From Gyromitra esculenta (Eukaryota; Ascomycota; Pezizomycetes; Pezizales; Discinaceae), in NCBI GenBank assembly GCA_038503075.1, contig JBCAML010000022.1, positions 1,393,551-1,457,550 of the forward strand: a stretch of 64,000 nt of DNA. The letters run 5' to 3'. Shown here in pieces: positions 11,147 to 22,271 of this stretch (position 1 is the stretch's first letter; each line of letters begins with the position of its first letter). Both the position numbers and the translations under genes were made by a program. The notes below the pieces were generated by a model, which searched no databases, was not told the DNA's origin, and saw only the letters and a program-made list of their open reading frames with translations.

Positions 11147-12859
11147 TAGGTGATATTTGTATTTTGGTTATTTTGTACAAGGTTGTTTGAGCTGTGAGGG
11201 TCTTGTGTGAGGTTGGGATGTTTTGTTGGTTTGCGGCGTGGGGATTGGTGTTCTTGTGTTTACCAGTTACTGGGTATCGGGTTACATCTGATCATCAAGG
11301 AATTATTTCTGGATCTCTGTTGTATTATATTATACGTCTTTTTAGGGCTGTGGGTTTAGTTTATGCATTGATAAGGTTCCATCTGTGGGTTTAATTTATA
11401 CATTTAGAAGTAGTTCACCAATTTTAACTCTAGAGTCGTTCCTGGGTGTGTGACAAGACTGGAGGTGTGACGAATCCCACCCAAAGTTAACGGGGCGCGA
11501 ACAAAAGAACACGAAAAAATTGATAGTGCCTATGGAAAATAGATAGATTTCTCCTGAGCTGATAGCTCGAAAAGAGAAAAGCTTTGATTTTACCGATTTT
11601 AATTTTTCACTTTTTGGGAAATTCGTCACACTCCTAGTTTCGTCATACACGCAGGAGCGGCTCTGGCTGAACTTGTAAAAAGAAAACTAATTTTTGTAAA
11701 CCTCCTAGAATCGCGAAGGAGAAAATTGGATTATAATTACCGATAGACTTCTCGTGGGTAATAAATCAAATATTTCGTCACAAGAGCTCTAGAGGGAGAT
11801 TACGTGTAATTTGTTACCCAAGACTCTCGTTATACCCTCTGTCTTAATTATAACCTCTCAACCATTTATTCTAGGGCTGTAATATTTCTCCACATCACAT
11901 CTGGAATTTTTAAAAATTAAATAGAAAACTTACGCTGTTTTTTCCTTTGCTGTATCTATGACACCGGTGCTTATGAGAAAGCTAGCCGCTCCATGTAGAA
12001 GTATTATAGTCATAATTTATCACTCGAATTCTACGAACATTGGATAAATGACACGCGCCGCTCTGGTAAGAACCGACGAAGTCAATAAAACACGTCTCGA
12101 GGGCACTGATAATGATGATGATATTGTGAGGATCCTGTATCTCCGCGGGACTAGTTAATAGAAATGGATATATGAAGCGAATCTACGTTCAAAAGGAAGT
12201 ATCATGCAGTTATAAGATTTGGGTCATAGAATTCGGGTTCATTCTCTCTGAGAGTATCGAGAAGAGCGTTAAGCTTCGGTGAGGCGGAACTAAGACGGCC
12301 TGGAGAGCCGGCGGGATCGAAATGTGATTTGTAGTGTTCTAATGACCGTATTTGTTATTGAAAATATAGTCATGGTAGGGACTTGGTAATTTGGGTGTTA
12401 AACTATTGGGCATTGGGATATCACCAAACTGATTTATTAGCATACCAGTATACGTATTGAAGATGGATGAAAATGATTTACTCCCAAAGTAACAGTAGCG
12501 TCAGGTGAGCCCTTTGGCGTTTGTGTCGGATATCTACAGTTTAATTCTATCGAACCCAAAGGATACTCGCCAATAGCCTGTGTATAATCAATCAGTTGTT
12601 TCACGAGATATAGCGAGGAAAATAGTTTGTAGCGAAGATCTGTATTCTATTGATGATGATGAAGAACAAGAGGTTACTGGCGAGAGAGAACATAAATATA
12701 GAGCAGATAAGAAGTCACATGAACCTAATGTCGAACTAGACCCCCCTAGCGCACTAGCTTCGGCTTATTTCCTACCCACGCAAAAGCACAAATCAACACA
12801 ATCTATCAAAATCGAAGGTTGACTTAAACATCCAAACGTACCACATCATCAACAAGGAA
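11147..12859. other. gene-free AT-rich stretch
   Basis: No supported gene in 1.7 kb. The Asp/Glu-rich frame at 12580-12822 (plus) lacks an ATG and splice context and resembles no family; it could be debris. Region 11650-11960 is AT-rich. Confidence 0.35.
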
Positions 12860-13744
12860 TTAGAGTTCCTCTCTAGTTAACCTACTCCTAGCACTCCACC
12901 AAATTCGAACTTGCCATTGAATAATTGTATCCCAGCCACCATTCGGCAAATTAGCCCTATATCCAATCTCAGATCTCTTGATCTTAGATCGTAACGTGTT
13001 ACTGCTCAATTTTATCACTAACCAAAAATCTCAATAGTTATCAATCCCCGGTTGTATTCTGGTGAAACGACAGGTGTAAGACGGAACTCGATCAGGTCAT
13101 ACACTGCCCATGGGGAGATTTCCGGGAATGCAAGTGCACTGATAGTACCGATCTTACCTTTCTCTGGGAGAGCATCGCCGATTTTGATGCCCGGAATAGA
13201 GAGAGGCGCAAAGTCGAGGGTTGTGCACTATTAGTAAATGGCGAGATTCAAGCCTTCATATAAAGCAAAATGGATATGAATACGTACATCACCCCGCGCT
13301 CGATCATCTATTTTAAAATATGAACTGCAATTCACTAGTCTCCACCACTGGCCGTTTTGGAATAAAATAGGTCTGGCAACGCCCTGGTGGTAAAATACCT
13401 CCCCACGCCATACAAATCCTGCTCCATGGACATTAAGGTTGTAGTAGTTGATAAGGCTCGATTTAGAAGCATCGGGTGCAAGAACAGAAATCTACTTTGA
13501 GGTTAGTTCGTCAGAGCTGGATCGCATTCAAGAATGGCGATAAAAACTATGTTACTTCGAGAGCTTTACGCTCCCGGATAATGATGGGACAATCGACTTT
13601 TGTCAGATCCGAAGGCAATCAGAAATTTCAGTCTACTGTTATGGGTGAGATAGGGTTTCCTAGGGAAATATCCTGATCGGTAGTTATGACAGCTGCTAGT
13701 GACACCGCTAGAAGAGAATTAACGATGAGAATCGTGGTATCTAT
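12860..13744 (-). pseudogene. decayed gene for an unidentified secreted protein
   Basis: Three exon-like blocks on the minus strand join in phase 0: 13744-13556, 13491-13288 and 13227-13018, with introns of 64 and 60 bp (GTAACA donor with CTAAC branch; GTACGT donor with TTACTAATAG acceptor). Block 1 begins with a signal-peptide-like segment (ILIVNSLLAVSLAAV), but the expected start codon reads ATA (13744-13742), and TGA stops occur at 13630-13628 and 13621-13619. Block 2 includes HGAGFVWRGEVFYHQGV; block 3 includes LPEKGKIGTISALAFPEISP. After the stop at 13018-13020, the next frame stays open for about 50 more codons to 12860, which suggests a frameshift. ATG to ATA and probable TGG to TGA are G-to-A changes, as RIP would leave. 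I do not recognise the family. An intact homologue elsewhere would confirm the reading. Confidence 0.55.
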
Positions 13745-14856
13745 TCCTTAGGATGTGGATTGTAATAGAGTAATGGAGGGAGCGGGTCGCAAGTTATTGG
13801 AAGTGGTATTTATTCCTCTATGCGTATGGTATCAGATGATATGTATCGCAATATGTTCGAGGTTCTGTAACACGACCTGTATGTCCTTAGACTACCCGAG
13901 AAGATACTGGTGTATGTTGATGTTTACTCGATCGCTGCTGGTATCAGATCCTTCATCCCTCGGTGAACCAAAAATCTGACTAGTTTCACAAACTTTCTGG
14001 GATCTGATCCTATCCATAGCTTAAATCCAGGCCCATTTGACTAAACCCGAGATAGGATAGCTTGGCGGAGTGATAAAAGAACAGCACTACTCCTGATAGC
14101 TGTTTCAAGGTCTGGTACAGCTAGGTTTCCGAATAAAGGTTGCCCTATGGCGTATTATGGTGAGATGCACATGGCCGATGTGATGTAGATGCAGCGGGGT
14201 TGCGGTTATCGTGGCCGGCGGTTGGGCAGGTACTGGTGCACACGTGATGTACATACTGTTATATGCAGACGGGAATGCGCATTAAGTTCTGTGGAACGAA
14301 ACTCGTCAACTATTTCTCAAACAGCCTAACCATCTCTGCTTGCAAAGATTCTGTGGTCTAGATCGCCTAGATAATGAGTTGGTGGACATAGAAAACTCCA
14401 GCAACCGGTTACCGCCAGACGAAACAGTAAACAGGTTTTCCCGGGTTGTCGAGCACATCAACCTTGTTGTACGAATCTACTTAAACTTTTGGCTGTCCCC
14501 TACTGTTAAACAGACATAAAAGCAAGTCAAATTGCTTGCAATTGGCTACTGATCACTTCTTTTTGAGGCTCAAAGTCATGTCCGTCACATATTTCCCTGG
14601 GCCCATAGAAGCCACCAGAAGCTGACCAAAAGGCTTGATGGCACCTTCTATCTGTCCTACAGGAGCTTACTATATGGATATGTAGTTTCAATAAATGGAC
14701 TTCTTGAGCACACCCACATAACTCACGCCCTTCTCGCTACTTGATATATTTCCCATTTCCGTCATTACCATCACCGTCACAGCAAATTCTTCTCTATTAC
14801 GCGAATATCAGTCAAGTTTTTCATCAACTCTTGCTGAGAACCACCGATCCGCAGCA
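13745..14856. other. intergenic, possible small coding remnant
   Basis: Mostly featureless. On the minus strand about 14567-14680 reads as a short protein-like stretch (GAIKPFGQLLVASMGPGKY), but without start, splice signals or a recognised family. The last 150 bases are the upstream region of the secreted-protein gene that follows. Confidence 0.3.
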
Positions 14857-15285
14857 ATGAATCTTGTAGTTTTAATTTCTCTCTTTTTCCTCATCGTCTC
14901 CATGGTTGATGCCCATCCTATGGATACTGTGGTTCCTCGCCAACTTGTGCGTTTCGACGGATTGCCGGATTATCGTTGTAGTATAATCAGAACGATCTCC
15001 CCAATCTATTATAACGTATTGCTTTCTCTCGACCAGCTCATAATCACCAAGGACGCACAATTTGAGCAAACTGAAAATCCTCTAGCTGGCTCGGCTTATG
15101 GATGCACAATTCTTAATGGCTACCAAGGAGTATCTACTCGTATTGTTTTATGCGGGAAAAAAGGGATAGCGGTACCTGGGAGAGTTATCAGAGAATCAGC
15201 TGAAAACTTATATTCCAAATGCGGCTCCGCATGGCGGGTTGAGGGTATTGTGCAGTATTCTTGGGGACTCATCCTCGTGTATTAG
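14857..15285 (+). CDS. small secreted 4-cysteine protein (effector-like candidate)
   Basis: Single exon, 142 residues. Residues 1-19 are a signal peptide (hydrophobic core LVVLISLFFLIVSM, probable cleavage after VDA). The mature chain of about 123 residues has four cysteines (41, 83, 99, 122), enough for two disulfides, and no membrane segment. No catalytic motif is seen and I do not recognise the family. Size, signal peptide and even Cys number are typical of small secreted fungal proteins, including effectors and antimicrobial-type proteins, but nothing here proves such a role. The start codon lies in the good context CAGCAATGA. It stands alone on the plus strand in gene-poor DNA between two decayed secreted-protein genes. 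Confidence 0.72.
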   Translation: MNLVVLISLFFLIVSMVDAHPMDTVVPRQLVRFDGLPDYRCSIIRTISPIYYNVLLSLDQLIITKDAQFEQTENPLAGSAYGCTILNGYQGVSTRIVLCGKKGIAVPGRVIRESAENLYSKCGSAWRVEGIVQYSWGLILVY

Positions 15286-16830
15286 GTTAAATTGGATTTT
15301 ATTACGACGGAAGCTCTAGGAGTGCTTTGATTCACTTTTCCGAGCCACCTTTTAAATTTAAATGTAATTACGGGAGTTAACGTTATATGTCTCCTTTTGT
15401 CTAAATGATAGTTTTCATTGTATCCTTACGTCATTGCGAGGTCTCTTCTTTTGATGGGAAATCATGGGGTAGACCTAATACTTTTGCGACCTGGTAGAAG
15501 GCAGATAAATATAATGAGATTCAGCTATTTCTGTTGTAATTACTGGTCGGAAAAGTGGGAAAGTTATTAGAGATAGAAAGTTAAGAATAGGTGAATTCAA
15601 TTTCTAGTATTCCCGTACGTACGACCATTCATCATAGTAAAGATATTGATGAGGTGATACAATGCTTGTACAATAAGGCATGCGTGTTGGGATCGGTTCC
15701 GCCTTAAAACGCCCGACAATAGACGTTCTTGGGTTCCCCTTACCCCAAAGATTTGAAAAACGTACGGATCGAAACTATTACCTAGCACTAACATTACAGG
15801 AAACCCACCAGGTTTGAAATTTTCTTCCATACCTTCCGATGTCCCACCAACCACCAACCACCAACCACCAACCACCCCAGCGATACAGAGACATCTTCAT
15901 GGATTTGATAAAACCAAATAATTCAGCATACGCTCCACGCCGCTCCTGGACACTATTACCCATTGACGCAACATCGATTCACCAACATTTCCTCGCTAGG
16001 GTGAGTTTCCTCACCCACTTCTCGCTCGTTTCTTTGATCTCGTCGATTACAGTATCTCAAGGTGGATATATGAGCATCCCTTGTGCTCGTATCTAGGTGA
16101 CCTCCTTCCAACAACTAAAAAGTCTGCTAATCGTATTTATATGCAAGAAAGGGCATACATTCTCTAGGTACAGACTTAAAGACGATAAAAACTGCGGGAC
16201 GTTTCAAGTTTTAGAAGTCTTCTCTTATCAGATGACCGACGTTTTTCATCGTGAGTCTTATCCGCTTTCCTCGGCGGAATATATCTGTTAATGCTATTTT
16301 GTTTCCTATTAGCTTGGTGATAATGGAGGGATTCTTACAGACACCTTTTTGATTTTACTCCTCTCAATCGCTCTTCAAGATTGTCCACTCTCCCAGTCGA
16401 ATCTTCCTTTGGGCATGATAAGGGCAAAGATGGCACCCATAAATCGAGTGCAACTTGATCGCTTTCATTTTCATGAATCTGCTTCCTTGGTGGGAAATAT
16501 AGATCTTCAAATTGCCATATCCGCAAAATTTTCAAACTGATATTCAACCCCTTTCCTGGGCTCGCTGAAAAGGTATTCGACTAACAATGTGTAACAGCGA
16601 GAACAAGAACGAAGAGATCTTAAAGTAAGTCCTACGATTAATGTCAGCTTCATATTCCACACTCAAAGAATTTTATCAATCCATATCCTCTCCTCCCTCA
16701 CTGCACCTCCTTTGGTTTAGCCATGGTCTCTGCCACGGATACACTCCCCTACTAACATTCAATAGACCTCATTCAATCTTTGATTAAAGAATCGAATCGT
16801 ATCTTTGGTGTTGCTGCGATGCAGTGACAT
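15286..16830. other. gene-free stretch with a CCAACCA-type microsatellite
   Basis: The simple repeat at 15844-15876 (CCAACCAC units) is the only clear structure. Short opposing frames around 15597-15963 are produced by it. No gene seen. Confidence 0.4.
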
Positions 16831-17941
16831 CCTAGATAATTATTCTATATCGGATTCCGGATCAGATAATACTGCTGGACTATTGGCAGGATCCATATCA
16901 GATCGCCGCCTTAAACTATATTCATCACCAACTTACAGTCAATACCTAAAGGATAACGCTCTGAGGTGGTAACCTTAATAGTTCTCGGGCCGAGGGAACG
17001 GTCAAAACGGAGACACTCAGACCACATAATCGATCTTATTTGTTTGATTTTTGCTCCACTTCTAACAGGTGCTATAGGTTAAATAGTTTTCTGTTACTCT
17101 GGGACATATTACCTTCTTTATGGCGATTTGAGAGTTTAATAACAGGAAACCACATATTTCAATACGGCTTGTTGAGTGGCACGCTACTTTGTTTTATTAT
17201 TCCAGTGATCATAACCTCTTGATCTGTACTGCCTCAGCTAATCAGGAATCGACATTTAAACCAGGACATTTAGATCCATACTCTACCTTGCGTGATAACA
17301 CGGACACATTCTCCGCTGCGGTTCGTTGGCTAGAATGCCACTTTTTTTTATCACTCGAACCATTATCTTTGGAGCTTCGGACTCGTGCAGATAATGAACT
17401 GGTAGTTTCGGCCTTGGTGTTTTGAATCATGAATAGCCTCAGTGGAGTAGATCATGGTCCTCCGAATATTAATCGTTTTGCGGTTGTCCTCACTATGAGT
17501 ACCATATTAGTAAGGCTCTTAGTTTAAATGTTCGAAAGGAAGAGATCTATCAATTGTTAGCAATTATTAACGCAGAGGAGATATTAAATGAGGATTTTAT
17601 GCTTGTTTGCAGACGTGTGAACTTTTGGAGACACTTGTTGGCACGGAGTAGATATGAGACAAAAATTGAATATCTGCAGGTGTGTGTATTGTTAGCAAAT
17701 ATATCGATACGAAGGAAAGGTGTATGGAATTTGTGTAATTTCGTATGTACCAAATACAACAGCGAACTGCTTGGAATTGCGTGGAATAAAAGTCGGCCAT
17801 TTGGGAGGCAAACGGGCTAAACCAACTTTTCGTCCCTGGCTAAATCATCTAGATCGCAATATTAAGTGGCCTTTATTAAACCAAGTCAGTACAAAACAAA
17901 AGAGCCTAGATCTCGCAAACAATCTTAGCAGTAATTACTAA
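16830..17941 (+). pseudogene. possible decayed coding region, unidentified
   Basis: Several plus-strand stretches in different frames are unusually protein-like for AT-rich DNA: about 16835-16970 (GLLAGSISDRRLKLYSSPTY), 17240-17425, 17554-17820 and 17720-17941 (RPWLNHLDRNIKWPLLNQ). They are separated by stops and frame changes. This may be an old gene or transposon remnant; no family is recognised and chance cannot be excluded. Confidence 0.22.
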
Positions 17942-19051
17942 TGTAAGAGATCTGAAAACCTGATGATTTCTCCATAGAAACCCGGCATCCAGCCATGTTA
18001 GCGTAACACATAAATGGGCTAGAGCCTCGAGATTCGAGAAAACTACTGTAAGAAACGCTGAAACGGCGGGTTATTGAGAACCTCGTCCAACTACGGCCTA
18101 ACACTCTCCCCGCATAGAGTGAGATTGTAGTAGCCTAGTAGTATGTGACATACTGCTAGCGCTAGAACAAGGTTGTTGAATGGGTATGTGAATTTACTAG
18201 AGTATGTCAATAGTGTTGATATAACTTGAAGGAATTTTGTGGAAGAGAGTTTCCTCCTGCGTGAACTTGAATGTGTTGAAAGTAGCAAGGCTGTCAGTAT
18301 GCTATAAACTGTGGTAGAAAGATGAGGGCTGGTGTTGCTATGACAGAGGCTCGAGGATTTGAATGTTGCTTGTAGTATATGTTAGTGGACTAAAGACATG
18401 GCGACTTTAAATGGATTATTCTGCCCTTCTAATCCGATAACGTGGTGGTGATAGCTAAATGGTGTGTTGTTGCTCGTGTTTGTGTTCCTAGTGGGAGCAA
18501 AATAATTGGAGGAAGTGGTCGGATCTGAAGGAGATGTTTGATTTCTAAGCAGACTGGGTCTCTGTATTCCGTTAGCCTGCCCATAGAATGGTCGATGCGC
18601 GCAAAACCTACATGTAATCCAGGATTTTCTACAACTCAATGACAACAGCCTCGATAAATTTTATTAGCTAGAGATTTATATCACCGCAAAAGAGTTATGT
18701 ATGTAGACTAATCTCATATTTCGCATGAATCTGATCCACAGTTCCTTAATTCTGTAGAGTTAATATTGCGCACGTTCTCCTAGAACCTCCCTGATATCAA
18801 CGATCAGTCAAGATCTGTCATCAACCATAACCCATCGAATAATTACCATATAGCTAAAAAAAAACCTCACCTTAATGTAGAGTAAACATCCTCGATCTGT
18901 CTCAAACCCTTCACTGAAGTGCCACTCCACTAACTATTTGAAGTCGACGAAAAAAACACATATCTCATTTGAAACTACTAATATACAAGAATCAATGATC
19001 CACATCTACCAAAAAAAACTCCTACCAACCCAGGGAAAGGAAGCACTATAT
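17942..19051. other. intergenic, nothing recognised
   Basis: No coding or repeat signal that I can support; includes the 3' flank of the minus-strand decayed gene that follows. Confidence 0.35.
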
Positions 19052-20477
19052 TTATGCCCTCCAGTTAAGCACCCTCCTTCGGAACCTCCTTCGCCCAATG
19101 GTTACAGCGACATCTGTAGCAGCACCTTCCGCTCTAATAGCCCGATCTTCTGCGGCCTCATCCGCATTAGCATTAACGCCACTTACTACATCGTCAATAT
19201 CACCAGCATCATCAGCAGTCTCATCAATAAGGGTGCCATTAGCTTCATCTTCTGTGCTAGCATCCTCCTCTAGATCGTCGATAGCCGCGGTATTATCATC
19301 GGCAATATCGACAACAACTGCTACATCGTCTTTAGCATTATCATCAACGACATCGCCAACAATTGCTACGTCGTCGTCGGCATTACTATCAGCAACCGCA
19401 GCATCCTCAGCTACCGCATCTGCAGCTACAACTTCAAACTATCTACCCAATGTCCTCATTAGTCTCCAGTGACAACACAAGATAGAAGAAGAAACACAAA
19501 CCTTAGTACAATAATCCTTCGCGCCTCTCTCCTTAACTGGCGAAAGCACAGCTTGGCTACTACTCAAGTTGATTGTACAAACCCTATAGAACCCAACCGG
19601 CAGCCCTCCGTCGATAGCGGTCGCCCCCAGCAACCCGCTCCCGTCACCGGCGTCGTTGACACCCTTGGAGAACTCGAATAAGTCTGCCGGAGGAGGTTGG
19701 TCGGGTGTAAAGGAGCCGCCGAGGCTTTGGATTGTTACGTGGATGTGGCCGATGATTATGCCGTTTGCGTTGAGCTGCTGGGGTGCGGAGTAGTAGTTTG
19801 TTTGTGGGTCTAAGGGGGTTAGTGCGGTTTGATGAGGAAGAAAATGGTAATGTACTGACGAAGGCTCCGGCTTGGAGGTTGGCGACTTTGGCAGTTATGT
19901 CGAAGGTTGTGTCGGCGGGGATTTGGCTGCCTTCCGGGAGGTGAGGTGATTATTATTGCTGATACCTGTGCGGTGTTAGCTGTGTTTGGATTACTAGACG
20001 GGGGTGAGTGAGTGGATGGATGAAAAATAAAAAAATAGCGAATGGAATGATAGTCAAGAAGTAATATGGAGTGAGAGAGTGAAAATAATGAGTAATTATA
20101 AACCCATCATTACAAAATCACCGCTAATATCAAAGATTCATACATACCATCTTATCCGCAGCCGGAATATCTCACATTGGAATACCATTTCGGTTTCCCG
20201 CCAGAACCTGAAGCCGTTACTCAGTTTTTTCCCAGTACAAAAGTTGATAAAGTTTGCATCATTACTAATTCCCATCAGTTCAAGACCCTTCCACATCTCA
20301 ATAAAAGAATACATACGTAGCAGACTCCGTAAACACACCTACCAAACTCCCATCCTCTAGCCCATCAGCCTGACTAGCTGACTGAACATTTGTAGAGTCC
20401 AGATCCAGCTGTGCGGCAGCACCTGAAAGTAACACGCCCGTCAAAATCGCACTCAGGAGTGAATGAGAGGCTCTCAT
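19052..20477 (-). pseudogene. decayed secreted protein of the fungal GGLPxGxYRVCTIN family, with Asp-rich tail
   Basis: ATG at 20477-20475 starts a signal peptide (LLSAILTGVLLSGAAA) followed by LDLDSTNVQSASQADGLEDG. Further blocks match a widespread fungal extracellular family in order: NDANFINFCTGKKLSNG (about 20265-20215), NRNGIPM/DIPAADKM (about 20195-20150), EGSQIPADTTFDITAKVANL (about 19940-19880), TNYYSAPQQLNANGIIIGH, then GGLPVGFYRVCTINLSSSQA and ERGAKDY near 19600-19505. Introns with GTATGT, GTACAT and GTTTGT donors fit between blocks. The first half is broken: exon 1 runs into a stop after VFTESATYV, the NFINFC block shifts frame after KLSNG, TGA interrupts GIPM-DIPA, and an apparent extra C shifts SPP to EGSQ. 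The second half is open and ends in a roughly 120-residue Asp/Ala-rich tail (stop at 19054-19052). Sequencing error is the alternative to decay. Confidence 0.6.
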
Positions 20478-21197
20478 AGCTGCAATATCGGATTAAAAAA
20501 TCAAAGGTAGATAGTAAATAGTATATAGCAATAAAAAAATCTGAATCAATCTGGTAGTGGGGGAACGTAAATAAACATATCGCCCAGCGACTATAGTTCG
20601 TGAATAAATGAATGAGATAGTGGAGAAAGGATCAAGTAGAATCCGTATTAATATTAGGAGTAGTAGACTTATATAGTCTTCACTATCACGGTAAAGTTTT
20701 TGGGGACCTTCGAGATTTAAAATATTGTGTCGAGTACCGTGCCCAGCGACTTGGCCTAAGCAGGTGATGGTGATGGCAGCTAGATATGGGCATGTGGATG
20801 TAGCCTCTACCACTTTCAGCTTCCGTATGTTGACCTGGCTGCCGAAATAAAATGATCCCGGAATAAGCTTGACAGCCTCCTGGTGATTCTCCGGCCCGAC
20901 GCAACAGATTTTGGACGAGTGGAGTATTGCTTTACCATCTTGAGGAGGGTTAAGCTTTTTCAAGCACTTCGCTTGGTTCGGTGAGATTCTGCCTTCGTAA
21001 CTTGGTGTATTGGCAGGTGGATGGGTAGGGGCGGGTCTATGATATTATTTGGTGGTTTTTAGTATTTATTAATTAGGTTTGGCGTATAGGTATTTGGCGG
21101 TTATTCTGATTATTATTCGGGCTCTGTATGTATGCATCTAGATTATTAATTACAGTGAGTGGCTATTGTTCTGAGTGAACAAATAAATGATAGGAGA
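20478..21197. promoter_or_regulatory. upstream region of the decayed secreted gene
   Basis: Contains a TATATAAG-like motif on the minus strand near 20671-20678, about 190 bp upstream of ATG 20477. The 156-residue minus frame here is judged non-coding because it spans this promoter-like DNA and resembles nothing. Confidence 0.3.
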
Positions 21198-21734
21198 TTA
21201 TGCTCTGATCCCAAGAGCACCGAGAAAGTAGCCAAATGACAGAAACCTAGAAACCCTTTTTCGCCCTCTACGAAGTGCCACTGATGGCGACTCAGCGGTA
21301 ACATCTTTGGTTTCTTCAGGCAAAGCCGGGGGTTTCAAGGCCAGCCGACCCTTGACAAAGTAGCCCAAATCATTTCTCAAAAATTCCTGTGCTCGTTTAT
21401 ATCTCACTTGTTCCTCATCAAATATATCCCTCATTTTTTTGGCCTGCTCCTGCAAGAATAGGAGGCGATTTTTACTATTTGTGATTAGGATGGAAAGCGT
21501 CAAAGCCATTGGATGCTGTTCGTCCTCGAATTCTTCCATCAGTGCAGCCATCTTGAGCGAATGGCGTTTCCAACAATCGTGTTCTGCTACGAAGCTATCA
21601 TTTAGCTTTCGCGTATCTTCAGTGTATTTCTGAAAGTAAGTTTTGTTTTTTGTCCTTGCTGCAGACATTAGCTCGTGGATGGCTCTCATATTTTCCCCAG
21701 GAGATTTGTGGGCGTCGATGTTAGTGCATGCCAT
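21198..21734 (-). CDS. hypothetical coiled-coil protein
   Basis: Single exon, 178 residues, ATG at 21734-21732. It has no signal peptide or membrane segment. The protein is charged and helical: residues about 15-130 are rich in Glu/Lys/Arg/Leu with heptad-like spacing (KNKTYFQKYTEDTRKLNDSF; LFLQEQAKKMRDIFDEEQ), followed by a Pro-rich linker (LKPPALPEE) and a basic C-terminus (ALRRGRKRVSR). I do not recognise the family and infer no function. The next plus-strand gene starts 540 bp away in divergent orientation, so the two may share a promoter region. Confidence 0.55.
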   Translation of the reverse strand: MACTNIDAHKSPGENMRAIHELMSAARTKNKTYFQKYTEDTRKLNDSFVAEHDCWKRHSLKMAALMEEFEDEQHPMALTLSILITNSKNRLLFLQEQAKKMRDIFDEEQVRYKRAQEFLRNDLGYFVKGRLALKPPALPEETKDVTAESPSVALRRGRKRVSRFLSFGYFLGALGIRA

Positions 21735-22271
21735 TTTTAGTTAAATTTAGCGTTGTTTGGTGTTTATGTTTGGTAAGGGATGTTGAAGTGTTGGTGGGAT
21801 GGTGATGGGATGGAGGGAAAGGCAGCGATGCATTTAATGTGAGTGGAAGGCTGTATGTTTCGTCTTGTTTGTGCGTATGGTTTCGTGCTGGCCATATAAT
21901 GGTGGAGTCGAAAACGGCGAGTGATAGAATGGCGACAGTCGGGATCTACACACGACAGGGTTAGGGTTGGATCTGAAACAGCGATCTGAAACCAGATTTC
22001 CTCGACGATTCGACGAGTGATTTACTTGAGTGACATGTCGGATCAGGAACCGCTGGAACGGATATCACTGATATCTCATCACGAGATCCAGCATTCCAGC
22101 ACGTGCCACTTCAGGGCTAGGGTTGCTACTGCTGCAGCTCATCCCACCCTGCACTCTTCCCCGCAGTCTCCCCTCTTGCTCCTCTATTCTACTATATTTC
22201 CCCTCGTCGTCTTCTTCTTCTTCTTCTCTTGCTTATCCCCCCAGTAACCCCTTCTCCCCACATCTCTCGAA
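21735..22271. promoter_or_regulatory. divergent promoter region with a CT-rich tract
   Basis: 537 bp between divergent genes. A pyrimidine tract (TCTTCTTCTTCTTCTTCT, about 22209-22229) ends some 40 bp before the oxidoreductase ATG, a common feature just upstream of fungal start sites. Confidence 0.4.

Noticed and set aside
19098..19472. 124-residue Ser/Ala/Thr-rich plus frame resembling a mucin
   Set aside because: It is the complement of the Asp/Ala-rich tail of the decayed minus-strand secreted gene, which joins to recognisable family blocks.
20493..20963. 156-residue minus frame
   Set aside because: Covers the upstream region of the decayed secreted gene, including a TATA-like motif, and resembles no family.
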